Assembly: GCF_024749045.1 (NCBI RefSeq)
Contig: NZ_CP087184.1
Location: forward strand, 3,720,001-3,784,000
DNA length: 64,000 nucleotides
Origin: Pseudomonas sp. B21-028
GTDB taxonomy: Bacteria; Pseudomonadota; Gammaproteobacteria; Pseudomonadales; Pseudomonadaceae
Reading direction: 5' to 3'
Shown here: positions 30,819-39,085 of the stretch, one piece after another
How the letters are laid out: every line of letters starts with the position of its first letter
Position numbering within the stretch: the stretch's first letter is position 1
Program-made: the position numbers and the translations under genes
The notes under the pieces: model-generated
The model's database searches: none
What the model was told of the DNA's origin: nothing
The model's input: the letters and a program-made list of their open reading frames with translations, nothing else

Positions 30819-31383
30819 GATGGCTCATCTTTTCAGGTTCGGACCGGCCCTCTTCATACAACATCAACTTTTTAGTTGTATGACGTCAGACCAATTTTTC
30901 ACACTTAGAGCAGTTACACTAATGCTACGACGGCATCGTATTGTGCCTTCTACCCATAGTTCATACAGTCGTTTAGACTTTCAGCAGGGCCGCAAGCCTG
31001 CAATTTAAGAACACTCCCGAATCTTTATGACAAACTGGTTACTTACCTCGGTTTCGGTGTCAATTTTTCGACCCGCCCATTATCAGTGCTTTATGGGAGC
31101 TCCAGCCAACCGTCAAAAAAACAGGCATTCACCCGTTAGCTGAATACGCCCTCAGGTTATCTCTTTGCGACATCCAGCGCTTACTTCAATCCGGTACTTT
31201 TTTGGACACTAGACGGTACTAAACCAGCTCTCTCCCTCCTCTTCCAAAACACTATTCATCGCATTTATCCCTCAACTAATTAGACTATCCACTCTACAAA
31301 ATTCAGCACTGTACTTTAGTACAGTTGAAATGATTTAGTGCAAAGTCAACAGTAGCCTCACCCACAACCAAGAAACGTCACTC
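30819..31383. other. AT-rich intergenic region between lysE and pcoI
   Basis: 565 bp of visibly lower GC than the rest of the window, with no supported gene; short open frames have no ribosome sites. Its only clear element is the lux-type box at 31308. The lysE promoter must also lie here. Confidence 0.6.
31308..31325 (+). promoter_or_regulatory. lux-type box upstream of pcoI
   Basis: ACTGTACTTTAGTACAGT is a perfect 18 bp palindrome (7-base arms, TTTA centre) fitting the CT-N12-AG pattern of las/rhl/lux boxes. It ends 58 bp before the pcoI start, where a LuxR-type activator would overlap the -35 region. Confidence 0.8.
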
Positions 31384-32157
31384 ATGAACTACTCCTCTTG
31401 TATTCATCATTTTTCCGGCGTATCTACCCGCATTGCAGGCTACTCGAAAATACCAACCCAAACGCTGCAACAAATTCTTGCTATTCGTAAAACCGCCTTC
31501 ATCGATAGAAAAAAGTGGGACATTGAAAGTTATCAAGGCAGTGATTACGAATGGGATGAATATGACGATCCTGACGCAGTCTATATTTATACTCACACCC
31601 ATGAACAGGTCTCCGGCTGTGTGCGATTACGCCCTTCCAACAAACCGACTCTCATGAGTGGCGCTCTAAGTTTCATTCTTCCCACCGACAACATCAGGCC
31701 TCGTTCACCTTACTGTTGGGAAGCCACCCGATTCGCACTTTCGGCCGATAGAACTTCCGCGGTGCAAGTCACCCAGACCAACATGGACGTTCGCACGGTG
31801 GCACTTTTTCTGTCAATGATAAAGTTTGCACAACTGCAAAATATAGATACCTATGAAATTGTCGTCGACACCATGATGGAAAAAATTCTGAAACGTTCCG
31901 GGTGGATAGTTGACAGGCACAACACGGCGCGGGGCTCAAAGGGCGAGACCATCATCTACGGCACACTGCCCTGCACGTCTGACGCTTATAAAGAAGTGCT
32001 CAGAAAGAATGCCATCCAGACCATCACCGCCTACGAACAATTTCTTATGGACAACCGCTCAACAGACACATCCCATAAACCCTTTGACATCGACCAAGCG
32101 CACACTGACCGAAACACTCCAACAAAAAAACAAATGCACACCGAGTTGCATCTATAA
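31384..32157 (+). CDS. pcoI: Acyl-homoserine-lactone synthase (PcoI-like)
   Basis: 257 residues, LuxI family, with a somewhat longer C-terminal tail than usual. Conserved residues have the right spacing: R-K-T-A-F then W ten residues after the Arg (I-R-K-T-A-F-I-D-R-K-K-W), aspartates in Y-E-W-D-E-Y-D-D-P-D, G-C-V-R-L-R-P, and C-W-E-A-T-R-F. It makes the AHL signal from SAM and acyl-ACP. The acyl length cannot be read here; P. corrugata PcoI is reported to make mainly C6-HSL. A perfect lux box lies upstream and rfiA follows 32 bp later, so they are probably co-transcribed. Codon use is AT-rich relative to the window. Confidence 0.93.
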   Translation: MNYSSCIHHFSGVSTRIAGYSKIPTQTLQQILAIRKTAFIDRKKWDIESYQGSDYEWDEYDDPDAVYIYTHTHEQVSGCVRLRPSNKPTLMSGALSFILPTDNIRPRSPYCWEATRFALSADRTSAVQVTQTNMDVRTVALFLSMIKFAQLQNIDTYEIVVDTMMEKILKRSGWIVDRHNTARGSKGETIIYGTLPCTSDAYKEVLRKNAIQTITAYEQFLMDNRSTDTSHKPFDIDQAHTDRNTPTKKQMHTELHL

Positions 32158-32189
32158 CACCAAGACTCTGGCATGAAATTGGAGAAAGG

Positions 32190-33056
32190 ATGAACCTACA
32201 ACGACTATTCCCGCATGTTGGCAAAGTGATTGCCAGTACTGGAAGCCGCAACTTTCCTCGCTTGTTGCACGACTTGATACTTACCGAAATACCTGTCGAC
32301 GCAACGCATATTACCGAGCAAAGAATAGGATCGAGCCATATTTCTGAACCCAGCACTTCCAGCATAGGTGGCGTCGGCATGGACAGCGCCTGCATCGACG
32401 CGATCATGGATGCGCATACCGCCAAGCCTTTTTTCCTCGCCGATGATATTTTTTTCGAGGATTCGACCCCACAAAAAGTCCCCAATTTTTCCCGCTGCCT
32501 GCTCAATCGTGAACAATCGGACAGCCTCCTCTACCACAACACCACCTCTCAACTGCACCTGACCACCCGTAAAAATGGTATTCGCTATGTTCTTTCCGTC
32601 TACCGCTCACCTTTTTCCAGCGGATTCACGGCACAGGAACATGCCCTGCTGAAAGATTTTTCCTGCCTTCTGTTACCCATGGTCGAAGAACATGTTGCCG
32701 CCCTGGTGCCAGCGGAGGTCCACCGACAGGATGCTTGCCTGCCGTTGGATGGTCCGGAAAATGGCGGGATGGAAGCATTACGCCAGAGATTCGCCGACCG
32801 GCTGGCTTTGTCCGGGTTGAGCTTGTCCTCCCGTGAAACCGAAGTGTGTGTCGGTTTGCTGGCCGGACGCACCGCCCCGGAACTGGCCGAACAACTCAAC
32901 CTGAAAGTCAACACCGTCGAAAGTTATCTGAAACGTGCCGCTATCAAGATGGGCATAGGTGGACGCCGCTCGCTCATCCGCTGGATGCACTCGATGGATG
33001 CCACGCCCTCGGGCATCGAGTGGAATGGTACCCCGGCAATTCGCCAAGCCGTATAA
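32190..33056 (+). CDS. rfiA: LuxR-type regulator lacking an AHL domain (RfiA-like)
   Basis: 288 residues with a C-terminal LuxR helix-turn-helix (L-S-S-R-E-T-E-V-C-V-G-L-L, L-N-L-K-V-N-T-V-E-S-Y-L-K-R-A). The N-terminal 200 residues lack the W-x3-Y/D/P-W autoinducer pocket. By position right after pcoI, and by domain makeup, it matches RfiA of P. corrugata, known to activate lipopeptide and pump genes. Similar regulators control syringomycin-type clusters. GGAGAAAGG precedes the ATG. It is convergent with the pump operon, separated by a hairpin. Confidence 0.88.
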   Translation: MNLQRLFPHVGKVIASTGSRNFPRLLHDLILTEIPVDATHITEQRIGSSHISEPSTSSIGGVGMDSACIDAIMDAHTAKPFFLADDIFFEDSTPQKVPNFSRCLLNREQSDSLLYHNTTSQLHLTTRKNGIRYVLSVYRSPFSSGFTAQEHALLKDFSCLLLPMVEEHVAALVPAEVHRQDACLPLDGPENGGMEALRQRFADRLALSGLSLSSRETEVCVGLLAGRTAPELAEQLNLKVNTVESYLKRAAIKMGIGGRRSLIRWMHSMDATPSGIEWNGTPAIRQAV

Positions 33057-33063
33057 AACGTCC

Positions 33064-33108
33064 CCCCCAACCTTTGCTCGATCACTGCAATCGAGCGGGC
33101 GTTGGGGG
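33064..33108. terminator. Hairpin terminator between rfiA and pcoC
   Basis: CCCCCAAC pairs with GTTGGGGG, and inside it GCTCGAT pairs with ATCGAGC around a seven-base loop. It sits in the 57 bp gap between the convergent rfiA and pcoC stop codons; a TTTT tract follows on the minus-strand side. Probably bidirectional. Confidence 0.6.
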
Positions 33109-33113
33109 ATGAT

Positions 33114-36100
33114 TCATGCCCGCGTATTGTTCCCCTCCATTCTTTCCCCGGTCGATCTGCGCACGTGCAGCTTCAGCCACTCCAACACATCGTCGACATA
33201 AGTAAAAATCACCGGCACCACCAACAGACTCAACAGCGTCGAAGTCAGCAAGCCGCCCATGACCACCACGGCCATCGGCTGCCGGAAGCTGGGGTCTTCA
33301 CCCATTCCCAGCGCGGTGGGCAACATGCCTGCGCCCATGGCGATGGTGGTCATCAGAATGGGACGGGCACGCTTGTGGCAGGCATCCACCAACGCGTCAT
33401 ATCGGCCCAGACCATAATCGCGGCGAGCCATGATCGCGTATTCCACCAACAGAATGGAGTTCTTGGTCACGATGCCCATCAACATCAGCAAACCGATGAC
33501 CGATGGCAGGGAGAAGCTGAAGTTGCACACCAACAGGGCCACCAGGGCACCGCCCAGAGAGAGCGGCAGCGCCGAAAGAATCGTGGCCGGTTGCAGGAAG
33601 TCGTGGAACAACAGCACCAGGACCGAGTAGATACAGAACACTCCGATGGCCATGGCCAGGCTGAAGCTACCGAACAATTCAGTCATCAGTTGCAACTCGC
33701 CCTGCTCCACCCTTTTTACCTCCGGTGGAAGGTTGCGCATCGCCGGTAGCTGGCTGGCCTCGGCCATGACTTCGCCCAGGTTGCGCCCGTTGAGTTCGAT
33801 GGACAGGGTGATATTGCGCAAGCGATCGAGCCGACTGATCTGCGCCGGCCCGCTGCCCAGGCTGATCTCTCCCAATGAGGCCAGGGCGACCTGGCCGTCG
33901 CGACCGGTGACCCTCAGTTGGTTGATGCTTTGCAAATCGTCGCGCAGCAGCGAATCCATGCGCACCCGCACATCCACCTGACGCTGCGACAGATTGATTT
34001 TCCCCAACTGCGAGGAGTATTCGCCGTAGGTTGCCATGCGCAAGGTATCGGCGATTTCCTGGCTGGTGATGCCCAGTTCCGCCGCGCGGGCAAAGTCCGG
34101 GCGCATCTGGATTTCCGGGCGTTGCAGGGCACTGCTGGAGGTGACATTACCGATCCCGTGCAGCTCGCGCAGTTGCGGTTCCAGAGCACTTGCCGTGCGC
34201 TCCAGCAGGTCGCCGTCGTCGCTGGCCAGGATGATATTGAGTTTCTCGCCGCTTCCATCGCCCCCAACATTGATCCGTACTCCGGGCAATGTACGCAGCG
34301 CCTCGCGCATCTGTGCCTCGACTTGCACCTGTTTGAGGTCGCGCTGATCCCGATCCACCAGATCGACCGTCAGGATGGCGTCACCGGCGCCGGTTATATC
34401 GGCTGCCCCGGCGCCCGAGCTGCTGGCCGTCCCCACCGAGATGAACACATGCTTGACCTGGGGCATCGCGCTCAGCCTTTCGCTGGCCTGCAATGCCATC
34501 GCGGTGGTCTTCTCCAGCGTCGTGCCGGGAGGCAGCTCCAGGGTTATCCGGCTGCGACCGACGTCCTGGGCCGGCAGGAAACTCGTGGGCAACAACGGCA
34601 CCAGTGCGAGGGCGCCGATGAAAAACAGGCTGGCCAGGACCATCGTGGTTTTGCGGCGGGACAAACTGGTATGGATCCAGCCCAGGTAGCGGGTCATCAA
34701 CGGGCCGTCATGCGCGGCATCGGTTTTTGCCTTGAGGAAGTACGCCGCCATCATCGGCGTGAGGACCCGGGCCACCAGCAGCGAAAACAACAGCGCCACC
34801 GAGGCGGTCACGCCGAACTGGCGAAACAGTTTGCCAGCCACGCCGCCCATGAACGCCGTGGGCAGAAACACCGCGACCAGGGTGGCGGTCGTGGCGAGCA
34901 CCGCCAGGCCGATTTCATCGGCGGCTTCGGTGGCCGCCTGAAGCGGCGTCTTGCCCATGCGCAGGTGCCGCGCAATGTTCTCGATTTCGACGATGGCATC
35001 ATCCACCAACACACCGATGACCAACGCCAGGGCCAGCAGGGAGACAGCGTTGAGCGTGAACCCGGCCAGGTACATCACGCCAAAGGTAGGGATGATCGAC
35101 AACGGCAACGCCGTGGCGACGATCAGCGTGGCGCGCCAGTCCCGCAGGAACCACCACACCACCAGCACCGCCAGCAGCATGCCTTCGTAGAGCAGGTTCA
35201 TCGAGTCGTGGTAGTTGGCGAGTACGGCCTTGACCGTATCGCTGGCCTCGTCGATGCGCACATTGGGATGCTGCTGGACAAACTCGGTCATGCGCTGGCG
35301 CACATCATTGGCCACACCGATATCGGAGAATCCCAGTGACCGGGTGATCTGGAAGCCGATCACCGGCTTGCCGTCGCGAAAAGCCCGGCTGCTGCGCTCG
35401 GCGTGGGTGTCGCGAATCTCCGCCAGTTGGTTCAACGCCAGCAGGCGGCCATCGCCGCTGGGAATATCGATGGCGCCGAGGGCCGCCGGATCATCGATGG
35501 CCCCCAGGGTGCGCACGGCCTGCTGGCCGCTGCCCAGATTGCCCTGGCCACCAGAGTTGTCCTTCTGCATCGCCCGCAGCTGTGCTGCGACGTCCGCGAC
35601 ACGGATGCCCAACCCGGCCATCAAGGCCGGATCGAGATTGACCTGGACCTCCCGGTCAACCCCGCCAATGCGTGAAATCAGGGCCACGCCCGGCACCGAC
35701 AGCAGCTGTTTGCTCAGCTCATTATCGACAAACCACGATAGCGCTTCTTCATCCAGGACGTCGGAAGCGATGACATAGGTCAGCAGCGGCGATGCGCTGG
35801 TGGTCAGCCGGGACACCGAAGGCGTATCCAGGCTGGCCGGCAATTGCGGCATGGCGCTATCGACCGCGTTGCGCACTTCGTTGAGTGCCTCGTTGCCGTC
35901 CTTGTCGATGTCGAAACTGACGCTGATGCTGACCGCGCCGTCAGTGATCACGGTCGTCACATGTTTGAGCAGGCGCAAGGACGTGAGCTTGTCTTCGATC
36001 TTGCGCGCCACCTCGGTTTCCAGCTGTTCGGGGGCGGCACCTTCCAGCGAGGCGCTGATCACCACCATCGGCAGGTCCATGTCCGGGAAGTCCTGGATGG

Positions 36101-36197
36101 CAAGTTTGCCAAAGCCCAACAGGCCGAAGAGCGTGAGCAGGATAAACAGCATCACCGCCGGGACCGGATAGCGGATCGACAAGGCTGAAATATTCAT
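33114..36197 (-). CDS. pcoC: RND efflux pump inner-membrane transporter (PcoC-like)
   Basis: 1027 residues, HAE1/AcrB-like. An N-terminal membrane helix (Y-P-V-P-A-V-M-L-F-I-L-L-T-L-F-G) is followed by a large periplasmic porter domain and a six-helix block with G-V-L-V-D-D-A-I-V-E-I-E-N. The second periplasmic and membrane halves end at V-V-P-V-I-F-T-Y. The proton-relay D-D pair in helix 4 is visible. It overlaps pcoB by 4 bases and is last in the pcoA-pcoB-pcoC operon. By analogy with P. corrugata, the pump exports lipopeptides under RfiA control. Confidence 0.93.
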   Translation of the reverse strand: MNISALSIRYPVPAVMLFILLTLFGLLGFGKLAIQDFPDMDLPMVVISASLEGAAPEQLETEVARKIEDKLTSLRLLKHVTTVITDGAVSISVSFDIDKDGNEALNEVRNAVDSAMPQLPASLDTPSVSRLTTSASPLLTYVIASDVLDEEALSWFVDNELSKQLLSVPGVALISRIGGVDREVQVNLDPALMAGLGIRVADVAAQLRAMQKDNSGGQGNLGSGQQAVRTLGAIDDPAALGAIDIPSGDGRLLALNQLAEIRDTHAERSSRAFRDGKPVIGFQITRSLGFSDIGVANDVRQRMTEFVQQHPNVRIDEASDTVKAVLANYHDSMNLLYEGMLLAVLVVWWFLRDWRATLIVATALPLSIIPTFGVMYLAGFTLNAVSLLALALVIGVLVDDAIVEIENIARHLRMGKTPLQAATEAADEIGLAVLATTATLVAVFLPTAFMGGVAGKLFRQFGVTASVALLFSLLVARVLTPMMAAYFLKAKTDAAHDGPLMTRYLGWIHTSLSRRKTTMVLASLFFIGALALVPLLPTSFLPAQDVGRSRITLELPPGTTLEKTTAMALQASERLSAMPQVKHVFISVGTASSSGAGAADITGAGDAILTVDLVDRDQRDLKQVQVEAQMREALRTLPGVRINVGGDGSGEKLNIILASDDGDLLERTASALEPQLRELHGIGNVTSSSALQRPEIQMRPDFARAAELGITSQEIADTLRMATYGEYSSQLGKINLSQRQVDVRVRMDSLLRDDLQSINQLRVTGRDGQVALASLGEISLGSGPAQISRLDRLRNITLSIELNGRNLGEVMAEASQLPAMRNLPPEVKRVEQGELQLMTELFGSFSLAMAIGVFCIYSVLVLLFHDFLQPATILSALPLSLGGALVALLVCNFSFSLPSVIGLLMLMGIVTKNSILLVEYAIMARRDYGLGRYDALVDACHKRARPILMTTIAMGAGMLPTALGMGEDPSFRQPMAVVVMGGLLTSTLLSLLVVPVIFTYVDDVLEWLKLHVRRSTGERMEGNNTRA

Positions 36198-37291
36198 GGT
36201 TGAGCGACCTGGGATTGCACGAGGGTCACACTCGCGCCGTCATTGAGGAAGGCGCCACCGGCACGCACGATACGGGCCGCCTGATCATCCAGCCCACTCA
36301 GGATCTCCACCGCCTCGTGCATCCGCCTGCCCACCACCACCGGTCGCTGGACCACGTGCATGTCGTCGTTGAGGGTGAACACATAGGAGCGGCCATCACG
36401 CAGGATCACCGCCGTGTCCGGCACCGTGAGCGCTTGGCGGGGCGCCAGTTCGATCTGGCCGCTGGCATACATGCCGGCCTGGGCGGGGCTGCCGGTGGGC
36501 AAGGAGATATACACCAATGCCCGGCTGGTCTTGGTACTCAAGGTGGGCGACACCAACCGTACCTGCCCCTCCAGGCTCTGCCCCCCCGGCAACGTCAGTC
36601 GGGCGACCTGGCCGGCCTGGACCTGGGCCAACTGCCGGGCATCCAGCTCTGCCTGCCATTCGATGCGACCGTCACGCACCAGGCGAAACAGCTCGTCACC
36701 GGCGGACAACACCTTGCCGAGCAGTGCCGTGCGTGCGGAAATAATGCCGTCGTCCACCGCCACGATACGCGTTTGCCGCAGCCTGATCCGGGTGCTTTGC
36801 AATTCCGCCCGGGCCCCGGCCAGGTCAGCCTCGGCCAGTGCCACCTTGATGCGATAGTCTTCGCGCTGTTGCTCCGACAAGGCGCCGCCCTGGCCGACGA
36901 CCCGGGCACGACGGTCGTTGGACCGGGCCTGCTCCAGGTTGGCTACTGCCTGGGCGACCAGCGCCTTCTGCTTGCTTTCCTCGGCGAGCACCGTGTCAGA
37001 AGCGAGCGTCGCCAGCAATTGCCCCTTCTTTACCCGACTGCCCACGTCGGCTTCGAGGCTGGCGATGCGCAGTCCGCTGGTCTCGGCGTTGATGACCGCT
37101 TCCTGCCAGGGTGCCAGTGCACCATTGGCGAACAGCAGCTGCGGCCAGAGCTGGGGCCTGGCCTGGACCACTTCCACGCTCAGGCTGCTGATACTGGGGG
37201 CGGCCGCGACCGGCTCGGCGCCACGGCGAAACGTCAGCAGGATTGCCACGACCGCAAGCACGGCGATGGTCAGCAGGATCTTTCGCAACAT
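36194..37291 (-). CDS. pcoB: RND periplasmic adaptor (membrane fusion) protein (PcoB-like)
   Basis: With the ATG at 37289-37291 (M-L-R-K-I-L-L) the protein has 365 residues; a start 63 bases upstream would overlap pcoA heavily. An N-terminal signal anchor precedes a biotinyl-lipoyl-like half (A-L-A-P-W-Q-E-A-V-I-N-A-E-T-S-G), an alpha-hairpin coiled coil (about residues 90-150) and beta-barrel domains. It links the inner-membrane RND protein to the outer-membrane channel. It lies 5 bp after pcoA and overlaps pcoC. Confidence 0.92.
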   Translation of the reverse strand: MLRKILLTIAVLAVVAILLTFRRGAEPVAAAPSISSLSVEVVQARPQLWPQLLFANGALAPWQEAVINAETSGLRIASLEADVGSRVKKGQLLATLASDTVLAEESKQKALVAQAVANLEQARSNDRRARVVGQGGALSEQQREDYRIKVALAEADLAGARAELQSTRIRLRQTRIVAVDDGIISARTALLGKVLSAGDELFRLVRDGRIEWQAELDARQLAQVQAGQVARLTLPGGQSLEGQVRLVSPTLSTKTSRALVYISLPTGSPAQAGMYASGQIELAPRQALTVPDTAVILRDGRSYVFTLNDDMHVVQRPVVVGRRMHEAVEILSGLDDQAARIVRAGGAFLNDGASVTLVQSQVAQP

Positions 37292-37296
37292 TGGCC

Positions 37297-38727
37297 TCAC
37301 ACGCCTTCTCCGTTCGATGTCGGGTGCCGAGCCAGCGGCTGACCGATTTGCCATCCGCCGCCCAATGCCTTGTACAGCGCGATCCAGTAGCGAACCTGAT
37401 CCTGTTGCAAGGTGATCAATTCGATTTCCGCCGTCAGCGCCTGGCGGCGGGCGGTTTCACGGTCCAGCAGACTGACGCTGCCAGCCTGCCAATTGCGGTC
37501 GATGGCCTCGAACGACTCACGAAAACCGGCAGTGGAACGCTCGACATCGGACTCCCGTCGCCGCGCCGCATCGAGACGCACCAGGGCCTGTTCGACTTCC
37601 ATGACACTGGTGCGCAGCGTCTGGCGATAAACCGCGAGGGCCGCGTCGTAGGTAGCCTTGGCACCGTCCACCGCCGCGCGACGTTTGCCGCCGTCGAACA
37701 GGGGGACCGACAACACCGGGCCCAGCGACCAGGAGCGGTTGTGCTGCCCCACCGTATTGCCGACGGAAAAGGTGCCGGACAGGCTCAGGCTCGGTAGCCG
37801 CTCGGCCTGGGCCACGCCGATCTCGGCATTCGCCGCCGCCAGTTCCCGTTCGCGGGAGGCTACATCGGGGCGCTGGCGCAGCAGGTCGGCGGGGATCTGC
37901 TGCACGTTGAGTCCGGCGGGCTCCGGCAGTTGCGCCGGGGTCTTGCCAAGCACGCCGATCAATCGTCCTTCGTCGCCGCCGGTCAATGCCACCAGGCTCT
38001 TGAGCAGCACCTCGCACTCGCTTTGCTGCTGGACCAGGGCTGCCGCGCTGCTGGCGGCACTGGCATCGGCCAGGGCCGCATCGGCGGACGATGTGAAGCC
38101 GGCATCGAACGACTGACGGGTGATGCGCGCCGTATCCTGTTGCGATTGGGCCTGATCCCTATAGGCCAGCACCAGTTTCTGGCAACCACGGTATTGCACG
38201 TAGTAGTCGCCCACCTGTGCCGCCAGGGAAACCCGGGCGTCATGCCAGTCATCGACCCGCGCCTCGACCCGTGAACGGGCCGCTTCGTTATTGCGCCGCA
38301 GTTTGCCGAACAGGTCGAGCTCCCACGCCGCGTCCAGCGCGGCGGAAGAACCTGAGCCGCCCAGGCGCTGGGGCCCCGTCTGTTGGCCGCCACGCCCCTT
38401 GGATAACCGGCCATCGACCTTGGGCAAGGCATCGGCTGCATCGCTGTCCGCAGTCGCCCGTGCCAGGGCGATATTGGCCCACGCCTGGTCCATCGACGGA
38501 CTGTCAGCTTCGGCTAGGCGCAGCAGTTCGGCCAATGCCGGGTCGTCGAACTGCTGCCACCAGTCCGCCAAGGCGGCCACGGACGCACCATGGGGCAAGG
38601 GGGCCTGCCACTGTGTCGCGACCGGGACGACCGGCACCCGATAATCCGGTCCCAATACGCAGCCGCTCAGGACCGCCGCACACAGTGTCACCAGCAGTAG
38701 GTTTTCCCGGGGCTTGAAGGCATACAT
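37297..38727 (-). CDS. pcoA: Outer-membrane efflux lipoprotein, NodT family (PcoA-like)
   Basis: 476 residues with a lipoprotein signal (L-L-L-V-T-L-C-A-A-V-L-S-G-C) and the family start C-V-L-G-P-D-Y. Two OEP repeats of a TolC-like channel follow, with A-R-S-R-V-E-A-R-V-D-D-W and L-R-Q-R-P-D-V-A-S-R-E-R-E-L-A-A-A-N. As the first gene of the pump operon it forms the outer-membrane duct. A palindrome resembling a TetR operator sits 25 bp before the ATG. Confidence 0.92.
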   Translation of the reverse strand: MYAFKPRENLLLVTLCAAVLSGCVLGPDYRVPVVPVATQWQAPLPHGASVAALADWWQQFDDPALAELLRLAEADSPSMDQAWANIALARATADSDAADALPKVDGRLSKGRGGQQTGPQRLGGSGSSAALDAAWELDLFGKLRRNNEAARSRVEARVDDWHDARVSLAAQVGDYYVQYRGCQKLVLAYRDQAQSQQDTARITRQSFDAGFTSSADAALADASAASSAAALVQQQSECEVLLKSLVALTGGDEGRLIGVLGKTPAQLPEPAGLNVQQIPADLLRQRPDVASRERELAAANAEIGVAQAERLPSLSLSGTFSVGNTVGQHNRSWSLGPVLSVPLFDGGKRRAAVDGAKATYDAALAVYRQTLRTSVMEVEQALVRLDAARRRESDVERSTAGFRESFEAIDRNWQAGSVSLLDRETARRQALTAEIELITLQQDQVRYWIALYKALGGGWQIGQPLARHPTSNGEGV

Positions 38728-38751
38728 AGGTTTTTTGGAAGCCTGGCAGAG

Positions 38752-38766
38752 TGAACGGACCGTTCA
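38752..38766 (-). promoter_or_regulatory. TetR-type palindromic operator before pcoA
   Basis: TGAACGGACCGTTCA is a perfect palindrome with 6-base arms and a 3-base centre. It is 25-39 bp upstream of pcoA, where it would overlap the ribosome-proximal leader or promoter. The pattern GAACG-N-CGTTC is common for TetR-family repressors. No TetR gene is adjacent. Confidence 0.5.
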
Positions 38767-38939
38767 GGGACGCGGCAGATTCGATTCGGTTATTTAACCT
38801 TGGGGCCGGTTTTGTGTCTGGCGTGGGAAACGGGGACAGGTGCCGGCCAGAAAGCTCGCGCTAAATGCAGAGGCCTGCTGAAATGGCCCGGACTTGCCTG
38901 ATATGGGCCGCTCTGTTGCTGGCAACGAATGCCCCTTTT

Positions 38940-39029
38940 GTGGGAGCGGGCTTGCTCGCGAAGGCGTCAGCACATTCAGCATAAGTGCAAGCTGGCCTAC
39001 CGCTTTCGCGAGCAAGCCCGCTCCCACAG
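38940..39029. repeat. REPIN-like inverted repeat
   Basis: REP pair: tgtgggagcgggcttgctcg and cgagcaagcccgctcccaca with a 46 bp centre. It lies in the 358 bp gap between the divergent pcoA and dat genes, about 56 bp before dat. Apart from this and the operator at 38752, nothing else is evident in the gap. Confidence 0.85.
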
Positions 39030-39085
39030 GAACCTGCGGATGTCCTGCGCCCGCCTCCCTTTCCATAGCCAACGGATGATCGAAC

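Noticed and set aside
30805..31008. Short plus-strand frame in the lysE-pcoI gap
   Set aside because: No ribosome site or similarity is visible, the codons are atypical, and its beginning overlaps the lysE start region on the other strand.
38788..38799. GGTTATTTAACC palindrome upstream of pcoA
   Set aside because: The arms are only five bases and AT-rich; it is too short and common to call an operator next to the better TGAACGGACCGTTCA site.
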